This document shows, one piece after another, positions 43,980 through 53,279 of a stretch of 64,000 nucleotides of DNA. This DNA is from Streptomyces sp. 846.5 (GTDB lineage Bacteria > Actinomycetota > Actinomycetes > Streptomycetales > Streptomycetaceae), in NCBI RefSeq assembly GCF_004365705.1, contig NZ_SOBN01000001.1, forward strand, positions 4,822,001-4,886,000. The letters are read 5' to 3'. The position numbers and the translations under genes were made by a program. The number at the start of each line of letters is the position of its first letter. The stretch's first letter is position 1. The notes beneath the pieces are model-generated. The model was given only the letters and a program-made list of their open reading frames with translations. It searched no databases and had not been told where the DNA came from.

Positions 43980-44942
43980 ATGCGTATCGTCGCCGTCGAA
44001 GAGGCTTTCTCGGTCCCGGGTGCCATCCGGCAGGAGGAATCGATCCGCCAGCGCTTCGCGGTGCCGGACGTGATGGCGCAGGAGTGGTTCCGGCGTCTGG
44101 CCGACCTGACCGAGTTGCGGCTGGCCGACATGGACGCCAACGGCGTCGACGTCCAGGTCCTGTCGTTCTCGACGCCGGGCCTGGAAGTGGTCGAGGACCC
44201 GGCCGAGGCCGTTGCCGTAGCCCGGCGGATCAACGACTACCTCGCCAAGGCGGTCGCTGAACACCCGACCCGGTTCGCGGGCTTCGCGACTCTTCCGCTG
44301 CAGGATCCGCAGGCCGCGGTCGTGGAACTGCGCCGGGCCGTGGAGGAGCTCGGCCTCAAGGGCGTGCTGATCAACGACCACGTGCGGGGCCACTACCTGG
44401 ACGAGCCGCGGTTCCGGCCGGTGTGGGCCGAGCTGGAGCGCCTCGGGGTCACCCTGTACATCCACCCGGCCGCTGTTCCGGCTGACAACTGGCGCGTCTT
44501 CGAGGGGTATCCCGTGCTGGTCGGGCCCTCCTGGGGGTGGACCGCCACCGTGGCGGCCCATGCGCTCCGGCTGATCTACGGCGGTGTGTTCGACGAGTTC
44601 CCCGGCGCCTCGGTGACGTTGGGTCACATGGGAGAGCTGCTGCCGTTCCAGATGGCCCGGCTCGACAGCCGCTACAGCCAGGTGCCCGCCGAGGCCAGGA
44701 CACTGCAACTGCCCTCGTACTACCTGCGCAACAACGTGTACGTGACCACGAGCGGAGTCATGTCGCACGCCGCGCTGATGGGAGCCGTCCAGGCCGTCGG
44801 TATCGACCGGGTGCTGTTCGCCATCGACTACCCGTTCGAGGAGACCAGCGAAGCGGTTGGGTTCCTGCGTTCCGCGCCGTACGCGCCGGCCGATGTCGAG
44901 CGCATAGCGCACGGCAATGCGGAGCGCATCCTGCGGCTGTGA
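43980..44942 (+). CDS. Amidohydrolase 2 family protein (resorcylate decarboxylase-like)
   Basis: A 320-residue TIM-barrel enzyme. VAVEEAF replaces the first His-x-His by Glu-x-x, as in gamma-resorcylate and related decarboxylases. Later ligands are LYIHPAA near residue 160, LGHMGELLPFQ near residue 215 and FAIDYPFEE near residue 285. These enzymes remove CO2 from hydroxybenzoates without redox. ATG 43980 is preferred to ATG 43968 because GGAGG lies five bases before it. It is the second gene of the catabolic operon. Confidence 0.85.
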   Translation: MRIVAVEEAFSVPGAIRQEESIRQRFAVPDVMAQEWFRRLADLTELRLADMDANGVDVQVLSFSTPGLEVVEDPAEAVAVARRINDYLAKAVAEHPTRFAGFATLPLQDPQAAVVELRRAVEELGLKGVLINDHVRGHYLDEPRFRPVWAELERLGVTLYIHPAAVPADNWRVFEGYPVLVGPSWGWTATVAAHALRLIYGGVFDEFPGASVTLGHMGELLPFQMARLDSRYSQVPAEARTLQLPSYYLRNNVYVTTSGVMSHAALMGAVQAVGIDRVLFAIDYPFEETSEAVGFLRSAPYAPADVERIAHGNAERILRL

Positions 44943-45003
44943 GCAGCCGTCAGCCGACTGGCCCCGTAGTCCTTACAGCCGCAATCCGATCGAAGGAGTC
45001 ACG

Positions 45004-45924
45004 ATGCCCAGAGCAGTGCGGTTCGCGCAGTACGGCGGCGTGGACGTCTTGGACGTGGTGGAGGTCGACCGGCCCACGCCCGGTGAGCGGCAGTTGCTGG
45101 TGAAGGTGGTCGCCGCCGGTATCAACCCGGGCGAGGCCATGATCCGGCAGGGGTTCCTGCGCGACAGGTTTCCTGCGACGTTCCCCTCCGGTCAGGGCAG
45201 CGACCTCGCCGGAGTCGTAGAGGAGCTCGGCGTCGGCGCCACCGGATTCGCGGTGGGCGACGAGGTGATCGGCTTCACCGACAAGCGGGCGAGTCACGCC
45301 GAGTACGTGATCGCGGAGCAGGGCCAGCTCATCCATCGACCGGCGGGTGTCCCGTGGGAGCAGGCCGGTGCGCTGTTCGTCGCGGGCGTCACCGCGTACG
45401 CGGCGGTGCGCGCGGTCGGGGTGAAGCTCGGCGACACGGTGGTCGTCTCCGGTGCCGCGGGCGGTGTGGGGTCCCTGGTCGTCCAGCTCGCCCGCCACGC
45501 CGGGGCGACCGTCATCGGGCTGGCCGGCGAGTCCCACCACGCATGGCTGGCCGAGCACGGAGCGCTGCCCGTGACCTACGGCGAGGGCGCCGGAGACCGG
45601 ATCCGCGCTGTTACCGGCGGCAGGGTCGACGCGTTCATCGACACGTTCGGCGCTCCCTACATCGAGCTTGCCCTGGAACTCGGCGTGTCCGGCGCACGGA
45701 TCAACACGATCATCGATTTCCAGGGCGCGGCGAAGCACGGCACCAAGGCGGACGGCAGCGCGGCGGCGGCCAGCGCCGACGTGCTGCGGGAGCTCGCCGC
45801 GCTGATCGCCGGTGGGGACCTGGAGATACCCATCGCCGGTGTCTACCGGCTCGACGAAGTCCGCGAAGCCTTTCGCGAGCTGGAACGCCGGCACACGAAC
45901 GGAAAGATCGTTCTCAAGCCCTGA
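45004..45924 (+). CDS. NADP-dependent zinc-free MDR oxidoreductase
   Basis: 306 residues: MPRAVRFAQYGGVDVLDVVE at the start, the cofactor loop SGAAGGVGSLVVQLARHAGA near residue 155, and HTNGKIVLKP at the end. No zinc cysteines. GAAGGAG precedes the ATG. It lies 61 bp after the amidohydrolase gene in the four-gene operon and probably reduces an enone or quinone intermediate. The broken gene at 16788-16940 is a fragment of a close relative. Confidence 0.87.
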   Translation: MPRAVRFAQYGGVDVLDVVEVDRPTPGERQLLVKVVAAGINPGEAMIRQGFLRDRFPATFPSGQGSDLAGVVEELGVGATGFAVGDEVIGFTDKRASHAEYVIAEQGQLIHRPAGVPWEQAGALFVAGVTAYAAVRAVGVKLGDTVVVSGAAGGVGSLVVQLARHAGATVIGLAGESHHAWLAEHGALPVTYGEGAGDRIRAVTGGRVDAFIDTFGAPYIELALELGVSGARINTIIDFQGAAKHGTKADGSAAAASADVLRELAALIAGGDLEIPIAGVYRLDEVREAFRELERRHTNGKIVLKP

Positions 45925-46003
45925 GGGGCTGTCACGCACCGGCGGCTGACGCTTCTTGCGAGCGGGCCGTCCCATCGAAAGAAACCCTGAACGGAGCCAG
46001 TCC

Positions 46004-47500
46004 ATGACTGTGTCATCACATCCCGAAGGTGTGGTCCGCACCCGGTGGTCGTCCCAGGACGCCGCCGACCGGTTCACCGTCGACAACCCGGCGACCGGAG
46101 CGCCGCTGGCCGTCGTGCAGGGCGCCGGGGAGAAGGAGGTCGACGCGGCCGTGCGGGCCGCCTACGACGCGCACTTCTCCTGGAAGGCCCGCACCGCCCG
46201 CGAGCGCGGCGGCTACCTGCGGAAAGTCGCTGCGGCGGTGCGCGAGCACGCCGACGAGATCGCGGCCCTGGAGTGCAGCGACAACGGCAAGCCCCTTTCT
46301 CAGGCACGCAACTGGGACGTGAACGCGGCGATCGGGATCTTCGAGTTCTTCGCGAGTCTGTGCGACTCGATGCCCGGCCACGTCAACGACGGCGGAAGCC
46401 TGCTGGACCTCACGGTCCTCGAACCCTACGGTGTCGTGGCCGCGATCGTGCCGTTCAACTGGCCGCCGATCCACACCGCCAGCAAGCTGGCCCCGGCGCT
46501 GGCCGTCGGCAACGCGGTAGTGATCAAGCCACCGGAGCAGGCCCCGCTGTCGGCCATCCGCATGATGGAGATCATCCAGTCCGTCCTGCCCGACGACGTG
46601 GTGCACATCCTCCCCGGCACAGGCCCCGTCGGGTCGCTGCTCGCCGGGCACCCGCTCGTCGGCAAGATCTCGTTCACAGGGTCGCCCACCACCGGCGTCT
46701 CGGTCATCAAGACCGCGGCCGACAACCTGACCCCGACCCTGATGGAGCTCGGCGGCAAGGACCCGTTCATCATCTTCGAGGACGCGGACCTCGACCTGGC
46801 GCTCCCGTGGGCGATCGAGGGCGGCCTGTTCAACCAGGGCGAGGCATGCACCTCGGCGTCCCGCGTCCTGGTCCACGCCGACATCTACGACGAGGTCGCG
46901 CGTCGCTACGGCGACGCGGTCAAGCGGCTGCGCGTCGGCGACGGCGCCGACGCCGGCACCCACATCGGACCCATGGTCTCCGCCGCCCAGCGCAAGCGCG
47001 TGCTGGACTACATCGACATCGGCGTCGAGGAGGGTGCCACGATCGCGGCCCAGGCGCCGCTGCCCGAGGACCCGGAGCTGGCAGGCGGGTTCTACGTCGC
47101 GCCGACGCTGTTCACCGGGGTCCGCCCGGACATGCGCATCGCACAGGAGGAGATCTTCGGCCCGGTCATCTCGATGATCCCGTTCCGCGACGAGGACGAG
47201 GCCGTCAAGATCGCCAACGGCACCGCCTTCGGCCTGGTCGCCGCGGTGTTCACGCCGGATTCCGAGCGCGCGCTGCGGGTCGCCCGCGCCCTGCACACCG
47301 GGTTCGTCTTCGTGAACAACTACAACCGGAACTTCACGGGGACGCCGTTCGGCGGTGTCGGTGCGAGCGGCTACGGCCGGGAGACCGCGGCGGAGACCCT
47401 GCAGGAGTACGGCTACAGCAAGAACATCCGTCTGGTCTCCGGGCGCGGCGAGATCCCGCGCTGGGCGCCGTCCCTTGAGGTGACCGGCCAGGCGAAGTGA
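46004..47500 (+). CDS. Aldehyde dehydrogenase (betaine-aldehyde type)
   Basis: A 498-residue enzyme of the NAD(P)-dependent ALDH superfamily: VPFNWPPIHTASKLAPALA near residue 160, FTGSPTTGVSVIKTA, Glu in LMELGGKDPF near residue 255, nucleophile Cys in FNQGEACTSASRV near residue 288, and PFGGVGASGYGRETAAETLQ near the end. It is distinct from the ALDH at 42300 (well under half identical by eye). It is the last gene of the operon; a strong hairpin follows 40 bp downstream. Confidence 0.88.
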   Translation: MTVSSHPEGVVRTRWSSQDAADRFTVDNPATGAPLAVVQGAGEKEVDAAVRAAYDAHFSWKARTARERGGYLRKVAAAVREHADEIAALECSDNGKPLSQARNWDVNAAIGIFEFFASLCDSMPGHVNDGGSLLDLTVLEPYGVVAAIVPFNWPPIHTASKLAPALAVGNAVVIKPPEQAPLSAIRMMEIIQSVLPDDVVHILPGTGPVGSLLAGHPLVGKISFTGSPTTGVSVIKTAADNLTPTLMELGGKDPFIIFEDADLDLALPWAIEGGLFNQGEACTSASRVLVHADIYDEVARRYGDAVKRLRVGDGADAGTHIGPMVSAAQRKRVLDYIDIGVEEGATIAAQAPLPEDPELAGGFYVAPTLFTGVRPDMRIAQEEIFGPVISMIPFRDEDEAVKIANGTAFGLVAAVFTPDSERALRVARALHTGFVFVNNYNRNFTGTPFGGVGASGYGRETAAETLQEYGYSKNIRLVSGRGEIPRWAPSLEVTGQAK

Positions 47501-47540
47501 ACAACCAGGGCTTCGAGGCGGTGTAGCCGCCCCGAAGGCG

Positions 47541-47580
47541 CGGCGTGCGGCACCGCATGGGCAGACGGTGCCGCACGCCG
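47541..47580 (+). terminator. Strong hairpin after the ALDH operon
   Basis: CGGCGTGCGGCAC and its exact complement GTGCCGCACGCCG form a 13-bp stem with a 14-nt loop, 41 bp after the stop. No T-run follows. The next 300 bp (47581-47892) has only a doubtful coding stretch (AGAEIAKGLGAGVARALGEL) without start or known family. Confidence 0.7.
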
Positions 47581-47892
47581 TCTCACGACTGCCGGCAAGG
47601 CGTCCTACGCCAATTCGGCCGCCAATGCCCCCGGCCGCCATGGCGTCTGCCGGGCACGATGCCCGCACTGCCACGCAACCGCGCAGGCACAGGACTCCCC
47701 AAGTTCACACATCGCTGGAGGCCGGCGCCGAGATCGCCAAGGGCCTGGGGGCTGGTGTCGCCAGGGCACTGGGGGAGCTGTCGGCACAGGCGCGGCAACG
47801 TCTCGCGGCCGCCCCGCCGCACCTCGTGGAACTCACTCGGGTCGTGAACGACTCGGCCTGGGGACCGCCCCCGCGGTGGTGAGCCGCCCTCT

Positions 47893-49173
47893 CTAGGCCA
47901 CATCCCATTCGTGGGCGAGCGCAGCCGCCTCGCCGCGGGAGCTGACGCCCAGCTTGTCGAGGATCTTCGCCACGTGGAACTTCACCGTCGACTCGCTGAT
48001 GTGGAGCTCCTCGCCGATGTCCCGGTTGCGCCGCCCGCGGGCCAGTTGTCCCAGCACCTCCAGCTCCCGCGCCCCCAGGGCGGTCAGTGGGTCCTGTCGC
48101 GGTGTGTCGGGCGGCCCGAGCGGCACCTCGATGGTCACCGTCGTACCCCACCCGGGCACCGCGTCCACGTCGAGCCGCCCGCCGAACGGTGCCAGCCGCT
48201 CCCCGGTGTGGCGGGTGTCGAGGGCGCCGCGCGGCAGCGTTCCGGGACCGTCATCCCGCACGGTGGCCCTCAGCAGGTCCGGGCCGACCTTCCAGCCGAC
48301 GTGGATCCGGTGCACCTGGCCACCGTCCAGTCCGTGCCCCTGGTCCTCCAGACAGGCGTGCACGGCGGTCCGGACGACAGCGCGTGCCGTGTTGACGACG
48401 TCGGCGGGCAACTGCCGGTCCGCGCCTTCCTCCGCGCCGGGGGTACCGAGGTCCAGCCGTACACCGCGGGGGCGCAGCATCCGGCGCAGCGACTCGGCGA
48501 GTTGTTCGAAGGCGTCCCCGACCCGTACCTCCACCAGCGCCTGGTCGAGTTCTGCCCGCGAGCGCAGTTCGGCCAGGGCGGAGACGGCGAGGTCGACGGT
48601 GCGGGTCCGGGCGTTGGTGTCGTCGAGGCCGCGGTCGCGCAGGACGCCGAGCAGGGCGGTCAACGCGGCTCCGTGCGCGTCGCCGAGTTCGGCCAGGGCG
48701 ATCGCGCGGGCTGCCGCCGCCGCTCGCGAAGCCCCCAGCCTGCCGGGCGTCGGCTCGCTTCGCATGCCCTCCCGGTGCGCGGTCAGCAGGTCCCACAGCG
48801 CCTGAGCGGGTGCCAGGTACTTTTCCGGTACCGGGGTGTCCTCGGTGCGTACCAGGACCAGGAGCGCGCCCTCCTCGGTGATGTCGCTGGAGAGGACCAG
48901 TACGGGAACTTCGGTGCGCGCCAGTCTGGCCCGGCCCTGCCAGCTGCCCCGTGCGGGCACCAGCGGCCGCAGCGCGGCCACCTCGGCGGTAGTGATGACA
49001 GTGCCCGGCCCTCCGGGGGACGCACCGTGAGTCTTGAACGGCGCGTACGAGCAGTTGCCGGACAGGTCCGCCAGCGCTCGGTGGGGAATGCTCTCGGCCA
49101 GGGTGGCGGACAGACGCGACATGGTCTCCACCAGCGGCGCCCGGATCAACTCGACGGCGGCCATCAGTTCCAT
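47893..49173 (-). CDS. LuxR-type regulator with histidine-kinase-like ATPase domain (copy 2)
   Basis: A 426-residue paralogue of the protein at 13338-14627, with the same order of domains. The ATPase-like motifs are VVNTARAVVRTAVHACLEDQ, VRDDGPGTL and GTTVTIEVPL. The LuxR helix-turn-helix at the end (LGARELEVLGQLARGRRNRD, ISESTVKFHVAKILDKLGV) is almost identical to copy 1, while the sensor region differs more (MELMAAVELIRAPLVETMSR against MDPMTTVDVIRAPLAEALTR). The near-identical recognition helix and the shared inverted repeat predict cross-binding. Confidence 0.82.
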   Translation of the reverse strand: MELMAAVELIRAPLVETMSRLSATLAESIPHRALADLSGNCSYAPFKTHGASPGGPGTVITTAEVAALRPLVPARGSWQGRARLARTEVPVLVLSSDITEEGALLVLVRTEDTPVPEKYLAPAQALWDLLTAHREGMRSEPTPGRLGASRAAAAARAIALAELGDAHGAALTALLGVLRDRGLDDTNARTRTVDLAVSALAELRSRAELDQALVEVRVGDAFEQLAESLRRMLRPRGVRLDLGTPGAEEGADRQLPADVVNTARAVVRTAVHACLEDQGHGLDGGQVHRIHVGWKVGPDLLRATVRDDGPGTLPRGALDTRHTGERLAPFGGRLDVDAVPGWGTTVTIEVPLGPPDTPRQDPLTALGARELEVLGQLARGRRNRDIGEELHISESTVKFHVAKILDKLGVSSRGEAAALAHEWDVA

Positions 49174-49207
49174 GGTGACCAGCGTAAGCAACCCGAGCCG
49201 CCCTCGC

Positions 49208-49247
49208 GCTGTCCTTTCGGCCAGGCCGAACCGTCCCAAAGGACAGC
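49208..49247. promoter_or_regulatory. Spaced inverted repeat in LuxR/MDR spacer, copy 2
   Basis: GCTGTCCTTT (49208-49217), 20 bp, AAAGGACAGC (49238-49247). The arms and the spacing are the same as in copy 1 at 14653-14692. Confidence 0.7.
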
Positions 49248-49340
49248 GGGTGCCGAGCACGTCCCATCGGAGGCTTGAGGCGTTGACAGCGACCCGCCTC
49301 GAAGGCGGCATACACGTACGACTTGGGAGTGATGGACACG

Positions 49341-50255
49341 ATGAAGGCGATCTCGTACCAGGAGTTCGGCGGGCCGGAGGTGCTGCGGCTCACGGAGGTC
49401 GAGGAGCCGCACGCCGGTCCCGGGCAGGTGCGGCTGAAGATCATGGCCGCCGCCGTCAACCCGGTCGACTGCAAGGCCCGTAGCGGCTGGATGGAGCGCA
49501 TGGGCTTCGGGGGTGGCGGCTCCTTCCCGGCCACGCCGGGCACGGAAGCGGCCGGCATCGTCGACGAGGTCGGGGAGGGAGTCACCGGTCTCGCGGTGGG
49601 CGACGAGGTGCTCGGCTGGACGGTCACCGGCGCCTACGCCCAGTACGCCCTGGCCACGGATGTCGCGCCCAAACCGGCCGGCCTCGACTGGGACACGGCC
49701 GCCGCGCTGCCGGTGGCCTCCGAGACCTCCGACCGTGTGCTGGACATCCTCAAGGTGACCGACGGCGAGACGCTGCTAATCCACGGAGCCGCGAGCGTGG
49801 TCGGCTCCGTCGGCGTTCAGCTCGCCGTGGCCCGCGGCGCCACCGTCATCGGCACCGCCTCTGCGGCCAACCACGACTACCTGCGCTCCCTGGGAGCCGT
49901 TCCCGTCGCCTACGGCGACGGCCTCGCCGACCGGGTGCGCGCCGCTGCCCCGCAGGGCATCGACGCCGTCTTCGACGCCACCGGCTACGACGTCCTGGAG
50001 GCATCCATCGGCCTGCGCGGCGGCACCACCGACCGCATCGTCACCATCGCCGATGCCCAGGCCTTCGAGCTTGGCGTCACCTTCGCCGGCGACGACCGCC
50101 GGTTCGGGCCGCAGCTCGCCGCCTACGCCCGCCTCGCCGCCGACGGCCTGCTGCGCGTCCGCATCGACCGGGCCCTCCCGCTCGCCGACGCCGCCGAGGC
50201 CCACGAGCTCAGCGAATCCGGCCACCCGCACGGGAAGCTCGTCCTCCGCCCGTAG
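49341..50255 (+). CDS. NADP-dependent zinc-free MDR oxidoreductase (LuxR-linked, copy 2)
   Basis: 304 residues, MKAISYQEFGGPEVLRLTEV at the start, the cofactor loop HGAASVVGSVGVQLAVARGA, the end GKLVLRP. It is a close paralogue of the enzyme at 14782, with a two-residue insertion near GWMERMGFGGGGSFPATPG. ATG 49332 (MDTMKA) and TTG 49323 are other possible starts. It is divergent from LuxR copy 2. Together with copy 1 it shows duplication of the whole regulator-enzyme module. Confidence 0.87.
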   Translation: MKAISYQEFGGPEVLRLTEVEEPHAGPGQVRLKIMAAAVNPVDCKARSGWMERMGFGGGGSFPATPGTEAAGIVDEVGEGVTGLAVGDEVLGWTVTGAYAQYALATDVAPKPAGLDWDTAAALPVASETSDRVLDILKVTDGETLLIHGAASVVGSVGVQLAVARGATVIGTASAANHDYLRSLGAVPVAYGDGLADRVRAAAPQGIDAVFDATGYDVLEASIGLRGGTTDRIVTIADAQAFELGVTFAGDDRRFGPQLAAYARLAADGLLRVRIDRALPLADAAEAHELSESGHPHGKLVLRP

Positions 50256-50336
50256 CGGGACGCTCGCCCATCCTCGGCCACGCATGACCGGAGTCGGGCT
50301 TCGGGGGCTTCATACCGAGCCCTCGGAGACCGTCCA

Positions 50337-50369
50337 CGCGGCCCATGGGAACATTCCTCGTGGGCCGCG
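50337..50369 (+). terminator. Hairpin after MDR copy 2
   Basis: CGCGGCCCA and TGGGCCGCG form a perfect 9-bp stem with a 15-nt loop, 80 bp after the stop at 50255. It separates the MDR gene from the recombination-like locus. The rest of 50370-50675 has no gene. Confidence 0.55.
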
Positions 50370-50675
50370 CTGCCATGCTCGAAAGCTTCACGCCGAGAGA
50401 GTGGACAGGACTGGATCACGCTTGGTCCCGGCGTCGCGCCAGCGAAGACCCCCGAAGCGCAGCCGCGCCGGCGATCGGCCTGCGACCAGAGAATTCCTAT
50501 GTTGCAAGTTTCCACGATGCAGGTCACACGCGGTGCGCCCAAGCGCGAGACTGGCGTATGCGTAAATCTAGGACGCGCGCATTGGGTTTCGGAGTGCTCG
50601 CCTCTTGGGTTGCCGCACGTGGAGGGGGTGAGCGGCGCGTCCGTCCAGCGGGAGGAGCGGAGGGGAGCCGGGGAG

Positions 50676-53279
50676 ATGGCTGTGCAGGGAGACCAGGAGA
50701 CGCCCTGGCCGGAGCGGATCTGCCTGGGCGACCGAATTGTGCTTGGGGATCTCCTGTGGACCGTTCGGGCTCTCGACGGCCCCTGGTTGTCGCTGGAGGA
50801 TCAGCACGGCGGGACACAGGAGTTGACCGTGCTCCAGGCGCTGGTCGCAGGAGCCTGGTTCGCTGCCGCGGCCGGAACGGTGCCGGCTTCGCCGCAGGAC
50901 CGGGTGCCCGTGTCGGGCAGCGCGGCGTGGGCGAAAGCCTGCTTCTGGGAACAGCACCTTATCGAGGTGATCACCGGACAGCGACCGATGGCCCACGCGG
51001 CCGGGGCGTCGAACCCCGACTATGACCTCCGTGCAACCACGCTGGCGCAGCGTGAGGCCGCGAAGGCGGCGGAACTGTCACGGATGCCCTGGCCGGGGCG
51101 GGTGTCCGCGCGGACGGTGCGCCGTAAGCGGTTGAGCTACCAGGAGCAGGGCCTTGGCGGACTGGTGGATGGACGGGCCGGGCGTACGGAGGCCAACGGG
51201 GCCCGCGTCAATCCCGTGATCCTGCAACTGCTCTATAACCAGGCATTGGAGCGGCGGAGGGGCCAGACGTCCGTGACGCTCTTGCGCAGGATTCTGGTCG
51301 ATGAGGTGGAGCGTCGCCATCCTGAACTGGTCGACGCTGTGCCGTCGGTTTCGACGATCCGCCGGATCGTCTCGAAGGCCATGGCTGCGCCGAAGCCGCA
51401 CCGTCCCCAGGCATGGGGCCTGGGCGCCGGCAGGGAGCGGTTGCTTCCGGACGGGCGGGCGCAGGTCACCTCGATTCTGTTCGACCTGCGCGCGCCCGGC
51501 GGAGGAGTCGTCCCGCAGCAGTTGACGGTGGCGATGGATGCGGCCACTTCACGCCTGCTCGCTGCCGTGGTCCACCTGCCCTCCTCTCTGCCCGATGGGC
51601 CGGCCCTGCTGGTGCGGATGTGTACGCCCAGGGTGCTGCTGCCCGGCGCCGAGGCCGCGAGTGATCCGGCGGCACTGGAGCAGCCGTTCGTCCGGCCCCG
51701 GCAGTTGCTCCTCGAGCCTGGGCCGCTCGCCCGTTCGGCCGCCCTGCGCTCGGCTTGCCGTGCGCTCGGGCTGGGGCTGCAGGTGCGAGCGCTCGGGCCG
51801 TTGGACAAGGGCGAGGTGGAGCGGCACGGGAAGAGGCTGCGGCAGGCACTGGAGGCCGCCTTGAGCGAGGAGGACTTCTGGCGGAGGCTGCCGCAGCAGG
51901 GGGATTCCGAGGCGGTATGGGTGGCGGTGCAGCGCTTCGTGGACGAGTGGATCCCCGGCGTGTGGCAGCCGGCGCCGGCCAGGGGCGCCGTAGTCCCCTC
52001 CGATCAGCGAGGGAGAAGGCAGCGGCGGGGCGGAATGCGGTATGCCGATGTGCCCTATCCGCCGCAGGCGACCTTGCCGCTGCTGCCTTCGATGTGGCGC
52101 CAGGTCACCCGCCGCGGTGTCCAGGTGGGAGGACAGCGCTATGACGGCGCCGTCCTTGACTCGCTGCGAGGACTGCCTCGGCAGGACGGTGCGGTGCAGG
52201 CAGGCCGGGTCCGTGTCCACGTCGACTCCACCGACCCGGAGCGGGTGTGGCTCCGGTTGCCGCACCAGGGCTGGGCAGCGGTTCCCCGTGTCGGCGAGGC
52301 ACCGGGTCCCCGTTCGGGCCCACGGCCCATGGAGCCCCGCACGCACATCGCCAACGTGGTAGCGGGCAGCACGTCGAGTGGCACGGTCTTCCAAGCTGCA
52401 TCCTGGGCCGACCTGGTCCGGTCCGGGCAGCGGACTGATCGGGAGGGCGACTTTTGGGGGCCTCCGGGTAGTGACGGCTACCGTGCACGACTGGACTACC
52501 ACGCGCAACTGGCAGTCCTCGACAGCCCGTTGGTCGCGGCGGTCCGCGAACGGGCGCAGGCGTTGCTGGTGATGAACGCGCAGCCACGGGATCCTGGGGG
52601 GCCTCGGCACATGTTGCTGGTGACCGGAGTCCCGGGGATCGGGAAGACGACAGCGTTGCGCGAGGTCGCCCGCAGCGTCGAGCAACGGGAGCGGACGCAG
52701 GACCCTGAACGGCCCGACCTGACTGCGAGCCTCTACACGCCGGTCCGTCCCGGGAGCAGCGCCCGCCAGTACTTGGCCGACACGCTTCAATTCCTGGGCC
52801 TGTCCAGGTCTCGCCACTCGACCTGGCAGCTGTGCGACCTGCTGCGCGATGAACTGCTGCGACGCGGAACCAAGGTGGTCATCGTTGACGACGCCCACGC
52901 TCTGGGCAGGCGTTCCGGCGGTGGTGACTTGGAGGTACTCCGGCATCTGGCCGACCAGGTGCCCGCCCTGTTCATGGTCGCCGCTGTGGAGCTCGACCTC
53001 TCCGGCGCGCAGCAAGTCGCGGCCCGGTTCGAGCATGTACGGGGCGGCCCTGTGCCCCCCGGTCCCGAATGGGAGCGCCTGGTACGCGATTTGGAGGACC
53101 AGCTGCGACTGCGTCACTTCCGATCGGGCGGCCTCGTCCAACAGGCGGACTACCTTCACGCCCGGACCCGGGGCGTGGTCGGCGGCCTGGTCCGACTGGT
53201 GGCACGCGCGGCGGTCGAGGCCATCCAGGACGGCAGCGAGGACATCCTCGGCCGTCTGGCTGAACGGCGACTGGTCTGA
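50676..53279 (+). CDS. TnsB/TniA-type integrase fused to TnsC/TniB-type AAA ATPase, altered triad
   Basis: About 867 residues from ATG 50676 (GAGGGGA upstream; earlier in-frame starts exist). Residues 115-235 are helix-turn-helix-rich (RVSARTVRRKRLSYQEQGLG GLVDGRAGR). Residues 260-400 form an RNase H-type core: Asp270 in VTSILFDLRAP, then LTVAMDAATSRLLAAVV, then LLLEPGPLARSAALRSACRA with Glu347 where the second Asp (normally DxG) should be, and Glu382 in GEVERHGKRL, 35 residues later. A beta-barrel-like region follows. Residues 645-867 are AAA+: Walker A TGVPGIGKTTAL (near 651), Walker B KVVIVDDAH (near 735). Usually these are two proteins. No TniQ is nearby. Confidence 0.75.
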   Translation: MAVQGDQETPWPERICLGDRIVLGDLLWTVRALDGPWLSLEDQHGGTQELTVLQALVAGAWFAAAAGTVPASPQDRVPVSGSAAWAKACFWEQHLIEVITGQRPMAHAAGASNPDYDLRATTLAQREAAKAAELSRMPWPGRVSARTVRRKRLSYQEQGLGGLVDGRAGRTEANGARVNPVILQLLYNQALERRRGQTSVTLLRRILVDEVERRHPELVDAVPSVSTIRRIVSKAMAAPKPHRPQAWGLGAGRERLLPDGRAQVTSILFDLRAPGGGVVPQQLTVAMDAATSRLLAAVVHLPSSLPDGPALLVRMCTPRVLLPGAEAASDPAALEQPFVRPRQLLLEPGPLARSAALRSACRALGLGLQVRALGPLDKGEVERHGKRLRQALEAALSEEDFWRRLPQQGDSEAVWVAVQRFVDEWIPGVWQPAPARGAVVPSDQRGRRQRRGGMRYADVPYPPQATLPLLPSMWRQVTRRGVQVGGQRYDGAVLDSLRGLPRQDGAVQAGRVRVHVDSTDPERVWLRLPHQGWAAVPRVGEAPGPRSGPRPMEPRTHIANVVAGSTSSGTVFQAASWADLVRSGQRTDREGDFWGPPGSDGYRARLDYHAQLAVLDSPLVAAVRERAQALLVMNAQPRDPGGPRHMLLVTGVPGIGKTTALREVARSVEQRERTQDPERPDLTASLYTPVRPGSSARQYLADTLQFLGLSRSRHSTWQLCDLLRDELLRRGTKVVIVDDAHALGRRSGGGDLEVLRHLADQVPALFMVAAVELDLSGAQQVAARFEHVRGGPVPPGPEWERLVRDLEDQLRLRHFRSGGLVQQADYLHARTRGVVGGLVRLVARAAVEAIQDGSEDILGRLAERRLV

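Noticed and set aside
50676-53279. CRISPR-associated transposon
   Set aside because: No cas genes, no repeat array and no TniQ were found anywhere in the window.
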